Shown here: positions 8,187-14,137 of the stretch, one piece after another | Layout of the letters: each line of letters opens with the position of its first letter | Position numbering within the stretch: the first letter of the stretch is position 1 | Origin: Bacteriovoracaceae bacterium | GTDB lineage: Bacteria; Bdellovibrionota; UBA1018 | Reading direction: 5' to 3' | NCBI GenBank assembly: GCA_947446835.1 | Contig: CANFHS010000026.1 | Location: 1 to 15,294, forward strand | Length of the DNA: 15,294 bases | Position numbers and translations under genes: made by a program | Notes under the pieces: model-generated | The model's database searches: none | What the model was told of the DNA's origin: nothing | The model's input: only the letters and a program-made list of their open reading frames with translations

Positions 8187-8741
8187 TTGAATGGCCCGAA
8201 GCGGGGGATCCTCGCTTCGGGCTTTTTCTTGGTGCTGGCCTTGGCAACCTCGGACGCCCGGGCGGCCACGCGCCCGTCGGCCCTTCCGAGCCCGACGTCG
8301 ACGCCCGCCCTCATCACCGTCCTTCCGAGCCCGATCCCGACGATTTCACCGGATGAATCCAGGACGCTCCAGAAGGAGTTCAAGAAGGCCCAGACTTCCG
8401 AGCTGGCGGCCCTGAAGCACCGCCAGGACCTGGAGCTGAAGGAGCTGAAGTCCTCGCAGGCGGCTCGCCAGAAGGAATTCGAGAACCATGAAAAGGACGC
8501 GCGGCACGATTTCTTCCGGGACCATACCCGGGGATCGGATCGTCGCGTCTACATCAAGGAATTCCTGGATCGGCGCCGGGTGATGCTCGACCTTTTCAAG
8601 GACGAGACGAGCCGCCGGAAGCAGGAGCAGGAAGCGCGCCGGGAGTCCGTCAAGCACGAGCAGGCCCAGCGGCTCAAGGACTTCGAGGCGGCCCTGCAGC
8701 GCAAGGAGCGGCCTTCACTGGCGCTCTGGCCGGCGCACTGA
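8187..8741 (+). CDS. Small secreted proline-rich / coiled-coil protein, function unknown
   Basis: I do not recognise the family. With a TTG start at 8187 the product has 184 residues: a signal peptide (basic NGPKRG, hydrophobic ILASGFFLVLALA, cleavage near SDARA at 22-26), a Pro/Ser/Thr-rich stretch at 28-55 with LPSP twice, and then a highly charged helical part (57-175) rich in K, E, R and Q that should form coiled coil. There is no lipobox Cys. The start is inferred: AGG at 8179-8181 precedes TTG by five bases, and later starts lose the signal peptide. An ATG at 8100 would overlap the protease gene by 68 bp and bury the hydrophobic segment. It begins 19 bases after the protease stop, so it may accompany the protease as chaperone, inhibitor or substrate; this is context only. 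An intrinsic terminator overlaps the signal-peptide codons. Confidence 0.6.
   Translation: MNGPKRGILASGFFLVLALATSDARAATRPSALPSPTSTPALITVLPSPIPTISPDESRTLQKEFKKAQTSELAALKHRQDLELKELKSSQAARQKEFENHEKDARHDFFRDHTRGSDRRVYIKEFLDRRRVMLDLFKDETSRRKQEQEARRESVKHEQAQRLKDFEAALQRKERPSLALWPAH
8194..8227 (+). terminator. Intrinsic terminator / possible attenuator after the S8 protease
   Basis: A perfect 10-bp GC-rich stem (GCCCGAAGCG at 8194-8203 pairing with CGCTTCGGGC at 8213-8222), a 9-base loop and five T (8223-8227) form a textbook rho-independent terminator 26 bases after the protease stop. The same bases are codons 3-14 of the next gene's signal peptide, so it would act as an attenuator for that gene if the TTG 8187 start is right. 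Confidence 0.8.
8282..8334 (+). repeat. In-frame 14-bp direct repeat in the proline-rich segment
   Basis: CCTTCCGAGCCCGA occurs at 8282-8295 and again at 8321-8334. The copies are 39 bp (13 codons) apart and both encode an LPSP motif of the small secreted protein. It looks like a remnant of tandem duplication in a linker. Confidence 0.6.
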
Positions 8742-8780
8742 ACTTCGCGCGGACCTTCGCTCTGACCCGCGGCCCGGCGA
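8742..8780. other. Convergent junction between the two gene blocks
   Basis: This 39-bp gap separates the stop of the small secreted protein (plus) from the stop of rel/spoT (minus). I see only a 5-bp GC stem (CGCGG/CCGCG) with a long loop and no T-run on either strand, so no convincing bidirectional terminator. Confidence 0.5.
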
Positions 8781-10973
8781 TCAGGAGCGGACGCGTTCCA
8801 CCGAGATCACGCCGCGCTTCTTTTCCAGGGCGCTTTGGACCTTCTGCAGCTGGGAGATGTCATTGACCTCGACATCGAACAGGGCCCAGGCCTTCTTGTC
8901 CTTGGTGGTGCGGATCTGGGCTGAAGCGATGTTGACCCCGCACGATGAGATGGCCGTGGACATCTCGGCCAGGAGCCCGGGCTCGTCCTGCGAGAGGACG
9001 CGGATCTGGACGTGCCGCTTGACGGCCTTGTTCTCTGAGATGGCCGCGTTCCAGCGGACCTCGACCCGGCGTTCGGCGTCGTTGTCGATGGCCTTGCTGC
9101 AGGCGGCGGTGTGGACCGTGACTCCGCGGCCCCGGGTGATGAAGCCGACGATCGAGTCGCCCGGCAGCGGGGTACAGCAGCGGGCGAAGCGGATGAGGAT
9201 GTCGTCGAGGTTGGCCACGGTGATGGCGTTGCGGGCCTCCGAGCGGCGCTGGGCCGCCTTGAAGACCCGCTTCATGAAGCTTTCGTCCTCGGCGCGGCCT
9301 TCGGCCTGCTTCTTCTCGAGGTCCTCCTTGGGCACGATCTCGGTGATGATGGCTTCCATCGAGATGCGGCCGTAGCCCAGTGCCACGTACAGGTCCCGGC
9401 TGGTCTGCAGCGAGAAGCGCTGGATGAGCTTCTGCATCTCGCCCGATTTTTCGAGCGATTTGACGGTTCGCTCGTACTGGCGCAGGCCCTTTTCGAACAT
9501 CTCCTCGCCCAGATCGGCGGCGCGGTTGCGCTCCTGTTCCTTGATGAAGGCCCGGATCTTGGCCTTGGCGCGCGAGCTCTTGACCAGCTTGAGCCAGTCC
9601 TTGGAAGGGGTCTGCGAAGGCGAGGTCACCACCTCGATGGTGTCGCCACTCTGGAGCCGGTGCTTGAGCGGCACGATCTTGCCATTGACCTTGGCCCCCA
9701 CGCACTTGTGGCCCACGTCCGTGTGGACGGCGTAGGCGAAGTCCAGGGGGCCCGCGCCGTGGGGCAGCTGCTTGACCTCACCCCGCGGGGTGAAGACGAA
9801 CACGTCCTCCGCGAACAGGTCGATCTTGACCGTGTCGAGGAACTCGTTCGGGTCCTTGAGCTCCTTGTGCCATTCCAGCAGGCGCTGCACCCATTCCACG
9901 TTGTCCTTGGCCGACGACGAGAAACGCCCTTCCTTGTAGCGCCAGTGGGCGGCGATCCCGCTCTCGGCCACCTGTTGCATTTCCTGGGTGCGGATCTGGA
10001 TCTCGACGCGCTCGCCGTAGGGCCCGATCACCGTCGTGTGCAGCGACTGGTAGTTGTTCGCCTTGGGCATGGCGATGTAGTCCTTGAAGCGGCCAGGGAC
10101 GGGCTTGTAAGTGGCGTGGATCACGCCCAGCGCCTTGTAGCACTCGGTGATGTTGTCCACGACGATGCGGAAGGCGAGGATGTCGTAGAGCTGGTCGAAG
10201 TCGACGTTCCGGCGCTCCATCTTCTTGAAGATCGAGTACAGGTGCTTGGCCCGGCCCATCACCGAGCCGTGAAGCTCGTATTCCTTGAGCTTCTCGTTGA
10301 GGATGCCGCCCACCTCCTCGATGTACCTTTCCCGCTCGGCCTTCTTCATCGCCACCTTCTGGGCGAGCTTGTAGTAGACGTCCGGGTGCAGGTGCCGCAG
10401 GCACAGGTCCTCCAGCTCGATCTTGATCCAGCTGATGCCCAGGCGATTGGCGATGGGGGCGTAGATGTCCAGGGTTTCCTGGGCGATGGCCTGGCGCTTG
10501 TGTTGCGGCAGGTGTTCCAGGGTCCGCATGTTGTTCAGACGGTCGGCCAGCTTGACCAGGATGACCCGGATGTCCTTGGCCATGGCCAGGATCATCTTGC
10601 GGAAGTTTTCGGCCTGCTTTTCCTCGGAAGTGCGGAAGGTGATCTTGGACAGCTTGGTGACGCCGTCCACGAGGTCGGCCACGTCGGCGCCGAAGTCCTT
10701 CTCGATCTGTTCGCGGGTGACCCCCGTGTCCTCGACCGTGTCGTGCAGCAGGCCCGTGATGATCGACGCCAGGTCGAGCTTGAGCTCGGCCAGCTGCAGC
10801 GCCACCTCGGTGGGATGGATCATGTAGGGGTCGCCCGACGAGCGCAGCTGACCCCGGTGGGCCTCGTCGGCGAAGTGGTAGGCCTTGGTGAGGAGGTCGA
10901 TCTTGGCGTCCGGGTAGTACGACAGGACCGTATCGGTGATGGTCTTGAGGGTGGCCGTCTTGTTGCGGCTCAT
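8781..10973 (-). CDS. rel: Bifunctional (p)ppGpp synthetase/hydrolase (Rel/SpoT)
   Basis: Makes (p)ppGpp from GTP/GDP and ATP and hydrolyses it, setting the stringent response on or near the ribosome. The 730 residues carry all long-RSH domains. The hydrolase (HD) domain has SSGDPYMIHP with H53, LLHDTVEDT with H77-D78 and LADRLNNMRTL with D144. The synthetase has YDILAFRI with D264, RFKDYIAMPKANNYQSLHTT (295-314) and VEIQIRTQ with E324. TGS is at about 389-450, a Cys/His element at 599-625 (CC 599-600, H621, C625), and ACT at about 653-730. RFKD at 295-298 is the RxKD signature of bifunctional enzymes; monofunctional RelA has ExDD. ATG 10973 overlaps the gmk stop (ATGA), with a G-run just upstream. 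The frame is open up to 11495, but that extension is antisense-free overlap within gmk and not part of this protein. rpoZ is missing between gmk and this gene. It could equally be named relA or spoT. Confidence 0.96.
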   Translation of the reverse strand: MSRNKTATLKTITDTVLSYYPDAKIDLLTKAYHFADEAHRGQLRSSGDPYMIHPTEVALQLAELKLDLASIITGLLHDTVEDTGVTREQIEKDFGADVADLVDGVTKLSKITFRTSEEKQAENFRKMILAMAKDIRVILVKLADRLNNMRTLEHLPQHKRQAIAQETLDIYAPIANRLGISWIKIELEDLCLRHLHPDVYYKLAQKVAMKKAERERYIEEVGGILNEKLKEYELHGSVMGRAKHLYSIFKKMERRNVDFDQLYDILAFRIVVDNITECYKALGVIHATYKPVPGRFKDYIAMPKANNYQSLHTTVIGPYGERVEIQIRTQEMQQVAESGIAAHWRYKEGRFSSSAKDNVEWVQRLLEWHKELKDPNEFLDTVKIDLFAEDVFVFTPRGEVKQLPHGAGPLDFAYAVHTDVGHKCVGAKVNGKIVPLKHRLQSGDTIEVVTSPSQTPSKDWLKLVKSSRAKAKIRAFIKEQERNRAADLGEEMFEKGLRQYERTVKSLEKSGEMQKLIQRFSLQTSRDLYVALGYGRISMEAIITEIVPKEDLEKKQAEGRAEDESFMKRVFKAAQRRSEARNAITVANLDDILIRFARCCTPLPGDSIVGFITRGRGVTVHTAACSKAIDNDAERRVEVRWNAAISENKAVKRHVQIRVLSQDEPGLLAEMSTAISSCGVNIASAQIRTTKDKKAWALFDVEVNDISQLQKVQSALEKKRGVISVERVRS

Positions 10974-11569
10974 GTCCGGCCCCCCGGGTCGCGTCCCAGG
11001 GCTTTGGCGACCCTCGACTGGAGCGCCGCGTAGGCCTTCTCCAGCTCGTCGTTGACGATCACCGTGTCGAACCGGGATGCCTCGGCCATTTCCTGGCGGG
11101 AATTCGCCATGCGGCGGGCGATGGATTCCTCGGAGTCGGTGCCGCGCGCGCGCAGGCGGGTTTCGAGCGTTTCCAGGTCCGGCGGGCTGATGAAGATGGT
11201 GCAGGTCTCGGCCGGAAAAGCCTGGCGCAGGCTGGCCGCGCCCTGCACATCGATGTCGAGCAGCACGGCGCGCCCGGCCCGGAAGCTGTCTTCGAGGGTT
11301 TTCCGCGAGGTGCCGTAGTAGTTGCCATGCACGAGCGCCCACTCGGCGAACTCGCCGGCCTGGATGCCCTGCTCGAACTCCTGCCGCGACACGAAGAAAT
11401 AGGCCACACCGTGCTTTTCCTCGCCACGAGGAGCCCGGGTCGTGGTCGAGATCGAAAGCGTGAGCTCCGCGAAATCCCGCAGGAGCCGGCTGCACAGCGT
11501 GGTTTTGCCGGCTCCGGACGGGGCCGAGATCACGATGAGCTTCCTGGAAGCCGGGCGGGTGGCGTTCAT
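10970..11569 (-). CDS. gmk: Guanylate kinase
   Basis: Phosphorylates GMP to GDP with ATP in the cytoplasm, the step feeding the GDP/GTP pool used by the downstream Rel enzyme. The 199 residues have family length. The P-loop is APSGAGKTT (16-24); then come STTTRAPRGEEKHGVAYFF (GMP-binding region), EWALVHGNYYGTSR and VLLDIDVQGA, all standard for Gmk. The start ATG 11569 overlaps the yicC stop by four bases (ATGA), and its own stop overlaps the rel start in the same way, so its translation is probably coupled at both ends. The Tyr-containing stretch usually written DGxDYxF reads HGVAYFF here, a mild variation. No truncation. Confidence 0.95.
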   Translation of the reverse strand: MNATRPASRKLIVISAPSGAGKTTLCSRLLRDFAELTLSISTTTRAPRGEEKHGVAYFFVSRQEFEQGIQAGEFAEWALVHGNYYGTSRKTLEDSFRAGRAVLLDIDVQGAASLRQAFPAETCTIFISPPDLETLETRLRARGTDSEESIARRMANSRQEMAEASRFDTVIVNDELEKAYAALQSRVAKALGRDPGGRT

Positions 11570-12480
11570 TCGAGGTTCATCACCTGCTCGCGGACCTGCT
11601 CCAGCCGCACCTTGATGCCCAGGGCCTCGGCGCTGATGCCCAGGTCCTGCGCCTTGTTGGACAGGGTGTTGACCTCGCGGCCCAGCTCCTGGAGCAGGAA
11701 ATCCAGCTTGCGCCCCACGGGTCCGCCTTCGTGCAGGATCTTGCGGAAATGATCCAGGTGACCCTGGAAGCGGATCAGCTCTTCCTCGATATCGGAGCGG
11801 TCCAGGAGAAGGGCCAGTTCCTGGGCAATCCGGCTTTCGAGGATGGTCTGGACCGGGGTGCCGGCCGGCAGCGGGTAACTTTCAAAAAGCGCCTGCACGC
11901 GCTCCTGGAACTTCTTGCGGCTCTGGGATTCCCACTGTTCCCGCTTGGAGCGGATACCGGCCAGGGTGGCCTGCATCTCGTTCAGCGCGGTTTCGAGCAC
12001 GCGCTTCAGGGCGGTGCCTTCGGTGAGGCGCATCTGCTGGAGCTGGACGCACGCGCCCTCGACCAGGGGCTCAAGCTCCACCCAGGCGTCCTCGATGGCG
12101 GCGCCCGTTTCGGGGCGGCTCAGGACTTCGGGCATCTGGGCAATGTCGGCGGCGCGCAGCGGGTCCTGCAGACCCAGGTCGCGCTGCAGGGTGGTGAGGG
12201 CCGTGTGGTAGTGCCGGGCCAGGGCCAGGTTGAGCTCGGGAGCCTGTGCCGTTCCCTTGGGGTCGGCCACGCGTTCCACTTTCACTTCGAGCGTGCCCCG
12301 GTGAAACAGGCCTTCGATGGCTTTTCGCGCCTGGATCTCGGCGGCCTGCAGCTCGCGCGGCAGCCGGACCTTCAGGTCCAGGAACCGGTGGTTGAGCGCC
12401 TTCATCTCGATCCGGAAACGCTGCCCGGCAATCTTGCCTTCGGCGGTCCCGAATCCGGTCATCGAGTGGACAGGCTTCAT
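11566..12480 (-). CDS. yicC: YicC-family endoribonuclease
   Basis: YicC proteins are stress-linked endoribonucleases. E. coli YicC promotes turnover of the small RNA RyhB, and family members assemble as ring-like oligomers that cut RNA with a divalent metal. The 304 residues fit the family (E. coli 287). The N-terminal motif HSMTGFGTAEG (5-15) and EMKALNHRFLDLKVRLP (25-41) mark the YicC_N domain. The C-terminal domain (DUF1732) is seen in ELALLLDRSDIEEEL, LHEGGPVGRKLDFLLQELGREVNTLSNKA and the helical end. The start ATG 12480 overlaps the accA stop (ATGA) and the stop overlaps gmk. yicC next to gmk is a common pairing. The RNA target here is not predictable. Confidence 0.93.
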   Translation of the reverse strand: MKPVHSMTGFGTAEGKIAGQRFRIEMKALNHRFLDLKVRLPRELQAAEIQARKAIEGLFHRGTLEVKVERVADPKGTAQAPELNLALARHYHTALTTLQRDLGLQDPLRAADIAQMPEVLSRPETGAAIEDAWVELEPLVEGACVQLQQMRLTEGTALKRVLETALNEMQATLAGIRSKREQWESQSRKKFQERVQALFESYPLPAGTPVQTILESRIAQELALLLDRSDIEEELIRFQGHLDHFRKILHEGGPVGRKLDFLLQELGREVNTLSNKAQDLGISAEALGIKVRLEQVREQVMNLE

Positions 12481-13511
12481 GCGTCTTCGGAAGCTCCGTT
12501 ACCGGTGTGGGCCAGGGCCATGGCGCCCATCTTGCGGAACTTCTCCAGGCGGGCCTCGGCCAGCTTTTGCGGGGCCTTTTTGCCGATCTTGATGAGGGGC
12601 TCGAACTGTTCCACCAGGGCCTGGCGCATCAGCTCGGCGGCCTGGGCCCAATCCCGGTGGGCGCCGCCCTTGGGTTCCGGGATGATGCCATCGATCACGC
12701 CCAGCTTGAGCAGCTCGGTGGGGCTCATCTTGAGCTTCTCGGCGGCCCGTTCGGCCAGGTTCGAGTCGCTCCACAGGATGGCGGCGCAGCTTTCGGGCGC
12801 GATGACCGAGTAGTAGCTGTATTCCTGCATCAGGACCTTGTTGCCGACGCCGACCGCCAGGGCTCCGCCCGAGCCGCCTTCGCCGATCACCACGCAGACC
12901 ACCGGAACGTTCAGCGAGAACATCAGGCGGATCGACTCGGCGATGGCCTGGGACTGGCCGCGCTCTTCGGCGTCCAGACCGGGGTAAGCGCCCGGCGTGT
13001 CGATGAAACACAGGATGGGCATCTTGAAGCGATCGGCCATCTGCATGACCCGCATGGCCTTGCGGTAGCCCTCGGGGCGGGCCATGCCGAAGTTGCGTTC
13101 CATCTTCTGCTTGGTCGTCCGGCCCTTCTGGTGGCCGATGATCAGGATGGGCGAGCGCTGGCTCTCTGGAACTTCGGCGCCCGCCGCGTTCCTGGGCGGC
13201 CAGGTGGCCACGCCGGTCAGCAGGGCCTGGTCGTCGCCGTAGAGGCGGTCGCCTTGCATTTCCATGAAATCAGGGAAGAGGGCGTCCACGTAATCGCGCG
13301 TGTAGGGCCGGTTCGGGTGGCGCGACAGCTGGACCTTTTGCCAGGGCGTCAGCTTGGAGTAGGTGTCGTCGATCAGCTCGACCACCCGCTTTTCGAGAAT
13401 CGAAATTTCGGCGCCGAAGTCGACCCCTTCCTGCTTGGCCAGATCCCGCAGGTCGGTCAGTTTTTTCTCGAGGGAAACGATCCGCTTTTCAAAGTCGAAG
13501 GTAGCTTCCAT
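12477..13511 (-). CDS. accA: Acetyl-CoA carboxylase carboxyltransferase subunit alpha
   Basis: With AccD, forms the carboxyltransferase that moves CO2 from carboxybiotin-BCCP to acetyl-CoA, giving malonyl-CoA, the first committed step of fatty-acid synthesis. The 344 residues align throughout with E. coli AccA (319): FDFEKRIVSLE (5-15), LSRHPNRPYTRDYV (62-75), IIGHQKGR (124-131), FGMARPEGYRKA (141-152), FIDTPGAYPGLDAEERGQS (169-187) and IGEGGSGGALAVGVG (209-223), the last two forming the acyl-CoA/oxyanion site. Extra length comes from a loop at about 103-120 and a C-terminal tail (about 305-344) rich in Lys and Ala. ATG 13511 matches the E. coli N-terminus, though no strong ribosome binding site precedes it. 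yicC begins inside its stop. No accD or accBC is in the window. Confidence 0.96.
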   Translation of the reverse strand: MEATFDFEKRIVSLEKKLTDLRDLAKQEGVDFGAEISILEKRVVELIDDTYSKLTPWQKVQLSRHPNRPYTRDYVDALFPDFMEMQGDRLYGDDQALLTGVATWPPRNAAGAEVPESQRSPILIIGHQKGRTTKQKMERNFGMARPEGYRKAMRVMQMADRFKMPILCFIDTPGAYPGLDAEERGQSQAIAESIRLMFSLNVPVVCVVIGEGGSGGALAVGVGNKVLMQEYSYYSVIAPESCAAILWSDSNLAERAAEKLKMSPTELLKLGVIDGIIPEPKGGAHRDWAQAAELMRQALVEQFEPLIKIGKKAPQKLAEARLEKFRKMGAMALAHTGNGASEDA

Positions 13512-13545
13512 GGAAGGGTGAACCTAGCAGACTTTGGGGGCCGGG

Positions 13546-14040
13546 TCAGCGGTTTCCGAAGACTTTGCCGTCGATGGCGACCCAACCCTCAGGGTGGCGG
13601 CTCCCGGCCGAGGCCCGGTGAACCCAATGGACGATGGCTCCGTCCGGAGAGGCTGGGTACTTGTCGGTGGCCGCACTCGAGGTGATGTAGTCGCCGCAGG
13701 CCTCGACCTGCATTCCCACACGAAGGCCCGGAAGGCCGCCAAACGAAGTGTTGTAGACCACCTCGATGCGCTCTCCGGTGCGGCCGTCAATCTCGATGGA
13801 AAAGTGCGAGTGGCCGCTGCGTTCGGCATAAACCTGCCGGATCGGTCCGGCGACGTGGGCCCGGTCCAGGTACTGGTTCGGCGTGGAGTGCTTCAGCTTC
13901 ACCACCCGGGCGTCGTCCAGGGAAAGCTCGCCCTGGGGGCCTTTGCAGGAAGGCAGGAGGCCATAGGCTTCTCCCGCCTGGGCAGACGAAAGCCCGAAAG
14001 CCATGGAAACCACGAGCGCGAACCCGAGATGCAGCTTCAT
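13546..14040 (-). CDS. Small secreted DUF3465-like protein
   Basis: A 164-residue exported protein of unknown function. A signal peptide (1-22: MKLH, hydrophobic LGFALVVSMAFGLSSA, then AQA) is followed by a compact beta-rich domain. The later half matches, from memory, the pattern of DUF3465 proteins: GHSHFSIEI (76-84), LRVGMQVEACGDY (106-118), GAIVHWVHRASAGSRHPEGWVAIDGKVF (134-161), corresponding to the family's HxxF, GDxVxxxGEY, GGviHWTHxDpxgRHxxGWixhxGK. The mature protein has two Cys (32 and 115) that could form a disulfide. A good ribosome binding site (AGGGGG, eight bases before ATG) supports the start. accA begins 34 bp downstream, so it may share a transcript. The fold is probably an OB-like barrel; the family assignment rests on pattern memory. 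Confidence 0.7.
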   Translation of the reverse strand: MKLHLGFALVVSMAFGLSSAQAGEAYGLLPSCKGPQGELSLDDARVVKLKHSTPNQYLDRAHVAGPIRQVYAERSGHSHFSIEIDGRTGERIEVVYNTSFGGLPGLRVGMQVEACGDYITSSAATDKYPASPDGAIVHWVHRASAGSRHPEGWVAIDGKVFGNR

Positions 14041-14137
14041 TCCAATTTCCCCCTGGATGCAGAAAGGGGTAACTCGGACGGGCAGCTAAATCCACGGAGA
14101 AAGTGTCAGATTTCAATTCATTCGGTTGCGCAAAGCG
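14041..14137 (-). other. Intergenic region ahead of the DUF3465-like gene
   Basis: This 97-bp AT-richer gap probably carries the promoter for the DUF3465-like gene. On the minus strand CTGACA (14109-14104) and TTGAAA (14116-14111) resemble -35 boxes, but I find no convincing -10 box at 16-18 bp from either. No terminator hairpin with a T-run is seen after the sigma-54 activator gene. Confidence 0.3.

Noticed and set aside
8748..8776. Possible bidirectional terminator between the convergent blocks
   Set aside because: Only a 5-bp stem (CGCGG/CCGCG), a loop of more than ten bases, and no T-run on either strand.
9111..11033. 640-codon plus-strand open frame opposite rel/gmk
   Set aside because: Antisense of rel with no motif of its own; composition is the expected mirror of the real gene.
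10974..11495. N-terminal extension of rel up to 11495
   Set aside because: The extension overlaps gmk in another frame, resembles no RSH protein, and the ATG at 10973 gives a standard-length enzyme coupled to the gmk stop.
13512..13560. Promoter directly before accA on the minus strand
   Set aside because: CTGACC and TAGGTT at 17-bp spacing match consensus in only 4 and 3 of 6 positions, which is expected by chance.
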